Assembly (NCBI GenBank): GCA_004380135.1
Contig: QXCR01000134.1
Span: forward strand, 1-64,000
Direction of reading: 5' to 3'
DNA from: Stemphylium vesicarium
Lineage: Eukaryota > Ascomycota > Dothideomycetes > Pleosporales > Pleosporaceae
DNA length: 64,000 nucleotides
Below, in pieces: positions 23,377-34,407 of the stretch. Position 1 is the stretch's first letter. Every line of letters begins with the position of its first letter. Made by a program: the position numbers and the translations under genes. A model generated the notes under the pieces. It was not told where the DNA came from. It searched no databases and worked only from the letters and a program-made list of their open reading frames with translations.

Positions 23377-25287
23377 ATGGCCCGAACTATCTTTATGAAC
23401 CCCTTCAAAAAGCACAGTGTGGACGACTTCCCAGGCGTCCACGTGCCTCTTGATGAATCCACCCATCGCGGCTCTATTGCTCCTGACCACCAACGCGACT
23501 CTCTCACTCCCTCTGAAAAGGAAGCCAAAGACGACAAGCCCGCACCCCCCGCCAGTGATGCATCAAGTGGTGTTGTTAACCATGGCATGACCCTCGCAGC
23601 ACTCAAAGCAGAAATCGAATCAGACATTGCCGCTTCCGGCACCGACACTCCTTATGACCGTACGTAGCGGCTTTGAACTGCCAGATTTCTTAGCCGTCGA
23701 ATGTGAGGAAGATTTACTAAACTCTGTCTAGGAAAGTCCAAGGTGATCAACAAGGCCCTGACTGACATGGGCATGGGCCGCTACCAGTGGCGGCTATTCG
23801 TCCTGGCTGGATGTGGATGGACCGCAGACAACCTGTGGTTGCAGGTTAGTCACTATCCCAGTTTGCCAGTATCCAAACTCACAAGTCTATAGGGTGTTGC
23901 ACTCACATTGCCGCAACTCTCAGCCGAGTTTGGAGTCAGCGACACAGAAGTCCGTTACACTACTCTAGCACTGTTTCTGGGTCTTTGCATCGGCGCTTCC
24001 TTCTGGGGAACTGCGTCGGATATCGTCGGTCGCCGCATTGCATTCAACTTTACTCTCTTCCTCGCTGGTGTCTTTGGTCTTGCAGCAGGCGGTGGTCCTA
24101 ATTGGATCGGTACATGCGCTCTTTACGCTTGCATTGGTCTTGGTGTTGGTGGCAATCTTCCCGTCGACGGAGCACTCTTCCTGGAGTTCCTGCCACAAGC
24201 GTCTGGAAATCTTCTCACACTGCTCTCCGTCTTCTGGCCCGTAGGTAATCTGGTTGCCTCGCTCCGTAAGTTATTTCCACTCGTGTTCGAGTCTTGTGAC
24301 TAATGATCTATAGTCGCCTGGGCTTTTATTCCCAACTTCTCATGCCCTTCATCGACCCCCATCGGAGAGTGCAGCATGGCTGACAACTGGGGCTGGAGAT
24401 ATCTTATTCTCAGCCTAGGCGCTATCACCTTCGCCATGTTCATCTCGCGCTTCTTTCTCTTCCATCTCTACGAATCGCCCAAGTTCTTGTTGTCTCGTGG
24501 TCGTCAGGCTGAGGCAGTAGCAACCGTCTACGGAATTGCGCACTGCAACAAGACCCACACTTGGCTCACCGAGGAAATCCTTAACCACATTGGTGGCGAC
24601 CAAGAAGTGACTACCGAAGATGTTAAGCTTAGCAACGTCGAGATCATCAAGCGCTCTATCAGCCGATTCTCTTTCAGCCGCTTCAAGATTCTGTTCCAGG
24701 ACAAGAAGATGGGAGCTACCACCGCTCTCCTGTGGTTCCAATGGACAACTATCGGCATGGCATACCCATTGTTCAACGCTTTCCTGCCGCAGTACCTAGC
24801 CAACTCTGGTGGTGAGGTGCAAAACGACACCAGCACTGTATACCGCAACTATGCCATCACTGCTATTGTCGGTGTTCCCGGATCGGTTTTCGCATGCTTC
24901 TTTGTCGACATGAAGTACCTCGGACGCAAGGGAACGATGGCCATTGCTACCGTCATCACAGGTGTTTTCGTCTTTTTGTTCACAATCTCTGGCGATGCAG
25001 ACTTCCAGCTCGCTTTCACCTGTTTGGAGGCGTTCTTCCAGAACATCATGTACGGTGTGCTGTACGCCTACACTCCGGAGGTCTTCCCCGCGCCAATCCG
25101 TGGTACTGGTACCGGAATCAGCAGCTTCCTGAACCGAGTTGCTGGACTCTGCGCGCCTATCGTCGCGATTTACGCCGGAGACAGCAACCCCAAGGCACCC
25201 ATCTACGCGAGTGGTGGGCTGTTCATTGCTGCTTTCTTTAGCATGTTGGTGTTGCCAATTGAGACGAGAGGAAAGCAAACTTTGTAG
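23377..25287 (+). CDS. major facilitator superfamily transporter (sugar/SV2-like)
   Basis: Four exons (23377-23659, 23732-23844, 23893-24265, 24314-25287) encode 580 residues. About 120 polar N-terminal residues precede twelve predicted spans. Family marks are G-M-G-R-Y-Q-W-R-L-F before span 1, the S-D-I-V-G-R-R loop between spans 2 and 3, G-V-G-G-N-L-P-V-D in span 4, F-L-P-Q-Y-L-A-N-S and Y-T-P-E-V-F-P-A-P-I-R-G-T-G-T-G in the second half. It belongs to the fungal branch resembling synaptic vesicle 2 / sugar porters. The substrate is unknown. The next gene on the same strand is a Baeyer-Villiger-type monooxygenase about 1 kb away, so import of, or efflux of, a substrate or product of that enzyme is possible but unproven. 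Confidence 0.9.
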
Positions 25288-26334
25288 AGAGTTGGTTTCT
25301 ATGGTGGTCTTAGAGCCACTTAGATTAGTTGTGCAGTAATGCGCTCTACACAAGATTATTCAATGATACCATGTTCATCGTATTTCACCCAATAATTGTC
25401 CGGTTGGATTGTTGTCGTTCATGTGATGACTTGTCTTGCCGGAGATCGCGCCAGTGTCACACGTAAATCTAGTCATGCGACTATGGGTGCCATGCATGGA
25501 CCTATCGGAACTCAGTATGACGGGCAACTCTGCCTCGGTCCGCACTGCTAGCTCTAATAGTGTAGGGTCCCTTAGGGTGGTGCTGTGTATCCCCAGATGA
25601 TGGCCATGAATGAATCGCGCCGAGGCACCGCGGACTTTCGGAAGGCTTGGTTGTCCACCCACGGGTTCAATGGGGAATTCATTGTCGTCGCGGAGAGAGG
25701 GCGGTGCACGACTTTCTCCGGCTAGTTGCTGATCACGATCTACGTGACATGCGCAGCCAAGGTATAGCATTCCTTCCGATGCTCGCGAGTGAAGGCGCCT
25801 AGTCGGAATAGGGTCACCAGGGCGAGACTGGCCTGTCGGAGCAAAGCCCATTTCCCTTTGCGGTAAGGTGTGCGCAGAACAAAAAAGAAACTAAGGATCT
25901 GCCTCGGCAAAAAGACGCTGACGTACTTACTGCTCTGCCAACACAAACGGTGCAAAGACAACTACTCCAATCGCATCACGGTGAAAGACAGCCGTCAATG
26001 TTCGGACGCTGGACAAAGCTGCTTCCGCGGGGTAGCGCGTGCCCGGTGTGGCGTCGCACGATGGAGGTGGGGAGACTTCGGAGGTAAGTGTGTCTGGTAC
26101 AAAGGGTGCACTGTGGACACCGGGTCCCCTTTGGAAATGCCTATTCGTCTCCCCACTGACTGTTTGCAAGCCCTACGCCATCTGGTTGACCGCTGAATCG
26201 TTTGACCGCTTTTGCGACACTGCACTTTTATACCATACACCGAGCGACCTCTCCTCGCCCTTTCCGCATCGCGTACCTACTTCGGAACCTCTACTCCACA
26301 GTACGCCTGTCAGCAAGACGTCAGCCGGCCCGAT
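25288..26334. other. intergenic
   Basis: No gene recognised between the transporter and the flavin monooxygenase. Several short frames on both strands lack any protein signature. The monooxygenase promoter is expected in the last few hundred bases. Confidence 0.5.
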
Positions 26335-27860
26335 ATGATCGACTCCTACTTTGACGTCCTCGTCGTTGGCAGCGGCCTTAGTGGCATCAATTCTGCCTAT
26401 CGTATACAAGAATCGCTGCCAAACGCCAAATTCGCCGTCCTTGAAGCGCGACACGAACTCGGAGGAACATGGTCACAATTCAAGTACCCGGGTGTGCGAT
26501 CGGATTCTGACCTGCATACTCTGGGCTTTAACTTTTACCCATGGCGTGCGAAGAACCCAATCGCCAGCGGAGAGAGCATCATGAGCTACCTGCAAGAAAC
26601 GGCGCACAAGTTTGACCTAGACAAGAAGATTCGGTACAACCACAAGGTCATGGCGGCGGATTGGAGAAGCGACCAACAGCGCTGGAGAGTGGATGTGCGA
26701 GTCAGCAATGACGTTGGCAGAGAGCCGCGGAGGGTCGTCTACTGGACCAAGTGGCTCATCATGGGCACTGGATACTACAATTACGACGAGCCTCTGCATG
26801 CCAACATCCCCGGCATGGACAACTTCCAGGGAAAGATTGTACATCCGCAATTCTGGCCCGAGAACCTCGACTACAAGGGCAAGAAGATGATTGTTATTGG
26901 CTCTGGCGCAACCACCGTCACACTGCTACCTGCGCTGGTGGATGGCGGTGTTGGAAGTGTAACGCAACTACAGAGAAGCCCGAGTTACATTATGAGCTTG
27001 CCACAAGACGACGCAGCGTGGTTTGAGAAGTACGCTCCGGAGTGGTTTATGCTCCGATACAAGCGTGAGTTGCACACCTCTCTCTTGTGTGATGGCTGCT
27101 GACTCGTTTCCCAGGCTTCATGTTCACCCTGATCCCGATCCTACTCTACAAGCTGTGTATCTGGTTCCCCTCCATCGCTTCCAAGTTTCTCGTCAAGAAG
27201 GCCGCTGCCCAGCTCCCACCCGACTTCCCCGTAGACCCACACTTCAAGCCCGGCTACAACCCATGGCAACAGCGCATGTGTCTCTGCCCTGACGGCGACT
27301 ACTTCAAAGCGTTCAGCTCGGGCAAAGCGCACATCGTCACCGACACCATCAAGAACGTCGTCTCTGACGGTATCGAGTTGAACAGCGGGGAGAAGCTAGA
27401 CGCAGACATCATCGTCACCGCCACCGGTCTCAACATGCGCTTCCTCGGCGGCATGGAGGCTACCGTCGACGGCAAGAAGGTCGACGTGTCTTCGCAGTAC
27501 ATGTGGCGCAACAGCATGCTCACGTCCCTCCCCAACCTCGGCAACATTATCGGATACTGGAATGCGTCGTGGACTCTTGGCTCCGATACTGCATCGCGCC
27601 TTTTCGTGCGCCTTATCAAGTACCAACAAGAACATGGTTACACCAGTGTGATGCCTGTTATTGATGAGAAAGACAAGCAAAAGACGGTCTCGGCTAGTCC
27701 GCTCAACAGCACCTATGTCAAGAACGCGATGAAGAAGATGCCAAACTGTGCTGATGTTGGCCCGTGGAAGCCGAGGGATAATTGGTTCTCAGATAACTGG
27801 GGTACTGTCATGGGTAGTTTGGACGAGGGGCTGAAGTGGGACAAGGTTGCTGTTGAGTAG
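26335..27860 (+). CDS. flavin-containing monooxygenase, Baeyer-Villiger type
   Basis: Two exons (26335-27064 and 27115-27860, intron 50 bases) encode 491 residues. The FAD site G-S-G-L-S-G is at residues 12-17, and G-G-T-W plus K-Y-P-G-V-R-S-D follow as in class B flavoproteins. The Baeyer-Villiger fingerprint F-x-G-x-x-x-H-x-x-x-W-P is complete (F164 to P175, F-Q-G-K-I-V-H-P-Q-F-W-P). The NADPH site is G-S-G-A-T-T at 189-194. A C-terminal A-T-G-L-N marks the second half of the FAD fold. These enzymes insert oxygen next to ketones using NADPH and O2, giving esters or lactones. No targeting signal is seen. The substrate is unknown. Confidence 0.92.
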
Positions 27861-28383
27861 TGGTATGAGCGGGTCTATGTGTAGCAGGTCAGCTTATCGC
27901 CGCTGATGGTTCATCGTTTAATATTTGTTCACCATAACATTTCTCGATACCAAGTAGAAGTCAAGCAAGAATGCATATGAAGCGTTACCTCTCTTCCCAT
28001 CCTCCACCTCGCTCCTTCCTCATTTTCACGGCTGCCGCCAAAACAGTGAGCATGCCCTCGCTCCTTCCTCACTCAGACAACAGGCACTCACGACCATACG
28101 CACCCACAGCACTTTCTTCGACACATTGCTCCGATCAACCACAATTGCAGTCGCGACTTCGCAGCACCGCACACTCGCACCGTTGATGTCATGATCTTGC
28201 CTCGCCCATCTGTGCAGCAGTCGACGCGAACGAAAAAGAGGCGTCTGGGTCGCTCTTGCTCTTGTTGTATAGTTCACGGGGAGGAGCGGTCGACCACTTT
28301 GTATGCGCCTAGCCTCCTCTTGAGTGATGTTGCAGCGGGAGCAGTGAGGGAGAAACGGGTGGGCAAAAAGAAAGGCAAAAAGA
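27861..28383. other. intergenic
   Basis: No gene seen between the monooxygenase stop and the tRNA. The stretch contains C/T-rich segments near 27990-28040. Confidence 0.5.
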
Positions 28384-28455
28384 TGGACTTGCAGGGAATC
28401 GAACCCTGGACCACTCCCATGCTAAGGGAGTATTATACCACTAAACCACAAGCCC
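28384..28455 (-). tRNA. tRNA-Ala(AGC)
   Basis: Seventy-two bases fold as a cloverleaf on the minus strand. The acceptor stem is GGGCTTG with CAAGTCC, discriminator A. The anticodon stem CTCCC/GGGAG holds the loop TTAGCAT, giving anticodon AGC. The T arm is CCAGG-GTTCGAT-CCCTG type with a good internal B box. The acceptor has G3 opposite T70, the G3:U70 pair that alanyl-tRNA synthetase uses as its identity mark, which independently supports Ala. There is no intron and no encoded CCA. Confidence 0.95.
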
Positions 28456-29481
28456 GAATTGCAACTTTGTCGTTACTTACTTTGATGGAGGGAAATCACA
28501 AAATGATGTTCATATACTACATATTCTGAGAAAGAGCGAGCGTTGTGGGAAGCAAGCACCGGTTTCTGGAGGAGTGGCCCGCATAAAGTGGGGTCCCCGA
28601 TGAAAACCATCGTAGTTGCCCAGACTACCTCAGATCACGTTAATGTCAAAGTCAAATGGAGTAATGGGAAGTATCCGGTTTCATTGTCTTGTAATCTGTT
28701 GCGCGATGATGTTGAAAGAAGAGTCCTATCTACGGGATTGAGTGTCGTTACGGGAAACGTCTTTCTAGCTGACATATCCGGACCCTTTGCCGGTTTCTGC
28801 CCTTCTCTCATGCGCTGCTGCTTGTCTGGTGCTGCGTCGGGTTCTGGAGCTCTCGTTGCGAGAGAGAGAGTCGTTTGTCAAGTTTCCAGAGACTAAGCTC
28901 CACTGCTAAATTACTTTTCTCACGCTCCACAAACCTTTCTTCTCTGTCTCTACAATCTTGTATTCATTGTCTCTATACTCTTCTCTTCCTTTCTTTCAAC
29001 TGTCCTCCGCCCACCTCCACCAGACGCCCAAGACGAAACGCTAGCCCACCCGCGCCGCCTCCCTCTACTACCTCCATGCCCTCGCCTTGCTCCTTCTGCG
29101 CTCTATCTCACTCATTTCTCTCCTCTCGTCAATCCCAGGTCAAATGCGAACAGCACAGAGTTGCATCACCCCGCCAGCACAGGTAAGAGACGCCATTGCA
29201 CTTGCTACATCCATTGCACCATCGCACCCGCCATTAATACCACAACCCCTTTAATTGTAATCAGAATGTTTCTCGTATCGCCCAACAGTCCATCCTTCCA
29301 AGCTCCCCCCCCGCTTCCTTGTCCAATACTCCCTCCGCTTCGTCGTCCAATACTTCCCACTTGAGCCGCCTACGGTCACTTCCCGAACGCGATGTCTCCG
29401 ACAACAGCAGAAACCCTCCTACTGCCCCCGGAGACCGGAGCCGTGCTGGCGTTGCGAGCAATCTAGCCGAGATTCCAGAGG
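28456..29481. other. intergenic, pyrimidine-rich leader-like stretch
   Basis: 28890-29130 is strongly C/T-rich, like a fungal 5' leader. A GTAAGA donor at 29185 and a possible acceptor near 29264 could define a leader intron for the damaged gene that follows. No complete coding frame is seen. Confidence 0.4.
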
Positions 29482-30983
29482 ATGGCCAAGAGAGGCGAGA
29501 AGGACAGCAGGTTCATTGCCTTCCTACAGCACTACGTGGACAAGGGACTTATTGCACAAGACAACGAGCTATTCTCCGACGCCAAACAGTACCCCAGACC
29601 AAAAACATCAAGCAAGGCGGCACCGTCCTCCACCGCAGCACCATCCTCCGCCACCACGCCAGTAACAGGACGTAGGCCAGCACCGCAAAAGATATCGAAC
29701 GCCCCAGATTCTAACTCTGATGACGAGGACCCGGTCATACCGCCAAACACCAGCCTCGCTACTTCGAGATGTCGCCAAGGTGCAAAGTGCTATTAGGGGC
29801 CCTCCTCTATACCAGCCTACACACTGCCATTGGGCTTTGAAAGATAGACCCTCTCATGGCACACATAAAAAGTTGATTTCTCCTGACACTATCGGGGTGT
29901 GCACCTCCGCGAAGAAGGAAGCCTTCTTTGACACACACATCCGGCGTGAGCTTGACATCATATCATGGCAGCGCCTCTCGATCGTTATTCCGAGCATTAC
30001 TCCATGGGAACATGTTGAGACTATACCAGAGAGCTTGAAGGCGCAGATTCGCGAGGCCGGATACGTAGTTTTAACAGTGTCAGGCGGAATCGCTTGGGAT
30101 GAATCATGTCGATTGGTCTATCTATCGCGAGCGGCAGCCTATATGAGGCTTGCCGGTTAAGAGCAAACAGATGGACAAAGACAGATAGAACAAAGATGAG
30201 ATGGAAAAATGGGGCAAACAGCGATCAGCTGTACAGACCGGAAGCTTCTCGGCTCCTCACCGGAACTCCGACTGACAAACAGACCAAGGCGCATACCGCC
30301 ACATTAATAGAGTCTGTTGTGAAGCCCATCAACATCTTAGATCGTGGTACATGCCGCCTTCAACAATCATGAGACTAGGATCATTCCGAGGCTCAGTCGA
30401 CGAGTGGAATCAGCTCATCAGCCATAACGACAATTCCTATGTGTGTCATGTTAATGTCTGCGAGAACCCTGAGCACTTACGATGGGAACACCACGAAATA
30501 AATCAGTCGTGCGACAGATGCCGTAACGCAATGCGCCGCCAAGGAAATTCAGTAAGCTGGAAGGAAGCAAAAGACACAATCATAGCAGTCTGCGAACACA
30601 ACCTACCTCGGACCTCCCTTCCACACGCCATAGCTGCATCGCCCCACCCATTCGCGCTTTTCGGATCTCTCCACGAGCATTATGTTCTGGAACATGGTGG
30701 TCAACAAGATGTTTGGCTATGGGGAGGTGTGAAGACCCTGGGAGAAGAACGTTTCAGTTCGGTAGACGTTGCAGGAAAAGACAATGTTCTATGCATAGGA
30801 AAAGACCGAGGGATGCGATCTAAGTCCAGTAACTTTTTCAAGGGATCGCTAGACCTAGAAAATATCTTCTCAACCTCTAGATGGATAGAATGGCGAGATC
30901 AGCTCCAGATTCGGTGGTCATACATTGGCACACACTCCCCAAGGCGTCCTCAACGGTACACAGTAATACACAATTGCGGATAA
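29482..30983 (+). pseudogene. HNH-like zinc-loop protein remnant, frame-broken
   Basis: Sequential plus-strand frames (29482-29796, 29720-30160, 30106-30372, 30351-30983) read like pieces of one protein but are in different phases, with no splice sites that join them well. The last piece is most telling: V-C-H-V-N-V-C-E-N-P-E-H-L-R-W-E-H-H-E-I-N followed by C-D-R-C, which resembles the zinc-binding loop of His-Me-finger (homing endonuclease-like) proteins widespread in fungi. The preceding frame ends I-L-D-R-G-T and the last resumes M-P-P-S-T-I-M-R-L-G-S-F, as if one shift near 30348 split a continuous sequence. The first piece has F-I-A-F-L-Q-H-Y-V-D-K-G and a Ser/Thr/Pro-rich tail. A real multi-exon gene is the alternative. 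The function is unknown. Confidence 0.42.
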
Positions 30984-31559
30984 TCAGTGCCTTTGACTAC
31001 GAGTTGCCGTCTAAGTCTTCTTACTTGCGCTTGTCATTGAGATTGTTTCAGCGACAAGAGATCTTCAAACTAACTAGCGTTGTAGGGCCAGGCGCATACC
31101 GAGGTCGCAGAGCTGACGTACAGTGTGCTGCCATCGCGGCTGAGCACGATGCCGTGGTCGAGGTTTCGTCGCGCAATGATTGTGGGGGACGATGTGAGAC
31201 GATTTGTGTGCTGTGCTACCGGAGCCGTTTTGGACTATGAGAAGATTGACCTTGGTGTCAAAGATGAAGCCTCGGGGTTGCGTTAGACTTCCTGCGATTT
31301 TTCAAGACTATAACAGATGGATATAACCGGTACAACGGCACTTGCGAATTCACGTATACTCCAAAAAGTCTTTACGGATGATGGTTGCTTTCCTGTCGGT
31401 CCGGCGGCCGAAGCAAGTAAATCTAGTTCCAGGGACAGACAGTGACCCCACATTCCCGCCCACAAGCGACCTCTGGCCAACACTCCAGTATGCGCCCATT
31501 TAGGCTCTCCTCAGACTCTCAGGTACATAATATTCGTCCGCCAGACCTCCTCCGCAAAG
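30984..31559. other. intergenic
   Basis: A further open frame (to 31240) on the plus strand has no domain signature and may be more of the eroded gene to the left. Nothing else is seen. Confidence 0.4.
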
Positions 31560-32690
31560 CTACAACTTCGCTTTCATCTCACCAAGCCTAAGATCCCACC
31601 CCTGCATCCAAACCTCCAACTGCTCCCCCGTAATCCTCTGCACATCAGGCAAAACGCCCAGCGCATTCGCATTCTCAAACGCGCTACTTTCTTCCTCGAG
31701 ACCCTCGCCTACTCCACTGAAAAAAGCATGCAGCTTGAATTTGACCGGATCAAGCAAATCCAGCCAGACAGGAAGACGCATCTCCTCTGCGACTAGGCCG
31801 AACTTGTCCGTTAGAGTCTTGTACAGCACGTTCCACGGCGCAGGATCCGGATGCATCATATTGTAGACTTTTGCTTCTGAGTTGTCTGGCTGTGTGGCGG
31901 TGATGTTTGCGATGCCGGCGGCGAGCGTGTCAACGGGGATCCAGTCTAGCGCGTTGAGGTGTGTAGGCCAGTGTCCAAGTCTCTGGCTTGTCTTAATGAC
32001 TACGAAGAGCCAGCCTTGGACTGGCCAGTCTGTGGGCCCGGTGGGCGAGCGCGATGGGCCGCCGATGTTGCCGGCGCGCACGATGGCGACGCGGAGACCG
32101 TGTTTGGCGTGGGCGCGGGCAAGCAACTGTTCGGCCTGATATTTGCTCTTTCCGTAGCCGTTTTCTGCGGTGCTTGCCTCGTCCCAAGCAGGTGACTCTG
32201 GGTAAAGGGGCTGTGTGGGATGTTGTCGTGGCCACATTGTGATCGAGCATGTAGAAGAAATGAAGGTTATTCGTGGTCGACGGGGGCTCGCTGTGCTTAT
32301 CTCGATTGCACTGCTTAGAGCACCAAGGAGTGGCTCGAAGTTTTTGAGTGGTATGCCCCAATTGGGGTTCCAGGCGTTGAACACCATTTCGTCAACCTTG
32401 GATAGGATGAGCTTGTAATGTGCTTCATTCAGGCCGAGGTGCGGTTTGGTGATATCTGTGGTAATGAACTCCAAGTGGGAGCGGCTCTTCAGAACGCTGC
32501 TGTCTATACGCTGCATAGCTGATATAGTACGTTGTTCGCCATCAGCACCCCGGTTGAGACAGATAACACGAGAGCGACTGTGTTTGCGAAGCAAGGCGAC
32601 TACGATGTACGGGCCGACAAATCCCGTCGAGCCAAGGACGGCGACATTTTGGGGTCGGCAGCTCGAAGCGTCGTGCGATGCAGACGCCAT
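31560..32690 (-). CDS. free-standing thioester-reductase-like NAD(P)-binding protein
   Basis: One exon encodes about 376 residues from the ATG at 32690. The N-terminus has the extended-SDR nucleotide motif V-L-G-S-T-G-F-V-G-P-Y, followed by R-V-I-C-L-N-R as in the terminal reductase domains of adenylate-forming reductases and NRPS-like enzymes (NAD_binding_4 / male-sterility type). F-I-S-S-T and E-N-G-Y-G-K-S-K-Y are the Ser and Tyr-x3-Lys catalytic region, then V-R-A-G-N-I-G-G and L-D-W-I-P-V-D. Such domains release a carrier-bound acyl chain as aldehyde or alcohol using NADPH. Here no adenylation or carrier domain is fused or adjacent, so the substrate may be supplied in trans, or this is the surviving end of a larger gene. 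No upstream adenylation remnant was seen. Confidence 0.82.
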   Translation of the reverse strand: MASASHDASSCRPQNVAVLGSTGFVGPYIVVALLRKHSRSRVICLNRGADGEQRTISAMQRIDSSVLKSRSHLEFITTDITKPHLGLNEAHYKLILSKVDEMVFNAWNPNWGIPLKNFEPLLGALSSAIEISTASPRRPRITFISSTCSITMWPRQHPTQPLYPESPAWDEASTAENGYGKSKYQAEQLLARAHAKHGLRVAIVRAGNIGGPSRSPTGPTDWPVQGWLFVVIKTSQRLGHWPTHLNALDWIPVDTLAAGIANITATQPDNSEAKVYNMMHPDPAPWNVLYKTLTDKFGLVAEEMRLPVWLDLLDPVKFKLHAFFSGVGEGLEEESSAFENANALGVLPDVQRITGEQLEVWMQGWDLRLGEMKAKL

Positions 32691-34407
32691 CGTGGAGGTT
32701 TCTCTACCAGCCAGTTTCCAAGGCAGAGACTGGGTCAAGAAATAATGTAGTGGAAGTCGTGGATCTAGAGAATACTCAAAACAGCAGATCAACGCATTCT
32801 ATAGCTTCTCCGTGTTCATCATTCTCATAAGCTATTCTCGATAGCGTTAATCGCAAGGCCCGACACGGCAAACACACATCTGTGCGTCATTCGGGCGCGC
32901 GTGCTTGCTATCTATCCCATTAACGCCGTGATCCTAGACACACTCACCGTTTAGTTTGCCAGATTCTCGTCGTCGGCTTAGTACAACTTGGAGCAGCTCG
33001 AGTATGCGAACCACTCGAAATGGCTCAAATACGCCACAATCATTGACAGTGTTGGCAACAATCAAGTCAATCAAGCCGGTCCAACCTAATATGGTACCTA
33101 GATAAGGGTTTGAGAAGGGGAGAAAAGTTGAAAGCTTTCGACAAATGAGGAATGCAATGATGCAATGATGCAATGAGTAAGGGTTTGACCTACAATAGCT
33201 GGCGGATTACCATACAAGGCTAGACTGGCTTAATTGACTTCTTTGTTGCCAACACTGAAATTTATTGATCATTGCACAGTCACGGTGCCCAGGATTTCGA
33301 TATAGTATCAGTGTAGTCAGTCGCGGTAGACTTGCGGCGTGCTCGAGCTACTAGTGCGCAAACTGCAAGTGGACTTAATCCGCTCAGGATGATCCTCCGT
33401 GCTAGTAGGTCAGCACTTCCCGCCAGGATCACCACATGTTGATTGACACGAGCCTGCTTATCTAGTGTACTTGGAGGACTGCAGTAGCTCGTCGCTTCTG
33501 ATCCATTTTGACTGGTGAGGCGTAATAGAAGGTGGTGTGAAGCCATAGGCTGGGGCGATCGGAACATCTCTTAATCGGTGTTCCCAAAGGCGTTTGATAG
33601 GAGGTACAGTGCAGTAGAGTATGCACTAGGGCCGCCTCTCTGTCTACTAGATAGAGAGGAGTAAGCTTAATTCTTACTACTTCCACTCCTAACTATATAG
33701 TCTGCTAGGTAGTAAAAGAAGTTAAAAAGCTTTTAGTAGAGTAACTTTTTCTCATTATAGTATAGTCTTATACTTAGATATAGTAAGATCCTACCTTTTA
33801 CAGGATTGTTTTTATACTTCTGTAGGAGATTAGATAGAACTCTAATAGAATTGGTAGTAGTGGTAGTTAGCGTTTAACAGCAGCTGAAAGTGTGCTATTA
33901 ACAAACGCCATTCCTCTAGCGGACACTCTTGACCGTCTTGGGGACGTTATAGTGTAGCAAGGCCGAGATGCATGATCCTGACAACATGCCGCTGGGCGCG
34001 GTGTAGTGAAAGCAAAGGCTGATCGGGGCAAGGCCGTCCGAGAAAGGGGCCCAAGCGGGTCCATGACTTTTCTGGGGCTCTGCGGTGTCTCCACACCCTT
34101 TGCATTCGTCGCTTCCATCTTGCATTGCATTGTTGCGTCTGAATTTTTGGAAAGATCGTATATGAAGTCCGAGTCAGCGATGAACGGCAAGCGATGGACT
34201 GCAGCACGCGCCGCCTCTAGTCAGGGTCTTTCCCCACGTTCTCCGCACCTGGGAGACCGAGGCTTCAGCACCATGAAGATTAGCCATCTGCATCCCGCGA
34301 CCCATCATGACGCACGTAGATATTGCTTTCGCTGAGCGCAGCCGTCCCCACAAACTACATCATTGCATCCAGAACAAGTCGCCCTCGTCGACGCGATAAA
34401 CTTCATT
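32691..34407. other. gene-poor stretch with AT-rich patch
   Basis: No gene recognised. The middle (33650-33870) is markedly AT- and TpA-rich and is listed separately. Short tandem 'atgcaatg' copies occur near 33152-33177. The right end contains the promoter of the enoyl-CoA hydratase/isomerase gene. Confidence 0.5.
33650..33870. repeat. AT-rich, TpA-rich patch, RIP-like remnant
   Basis: About 220 bases are dominated by A/T with very many TA dinucleotides and almost no CpG, in sharp contrast to the flanks. This is the look of sequence hit by repeat-induced point mutation (CpA to TpA) in ascomycetes. No element can be identified in it. The limits are approximate. Confidence 0.5.
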
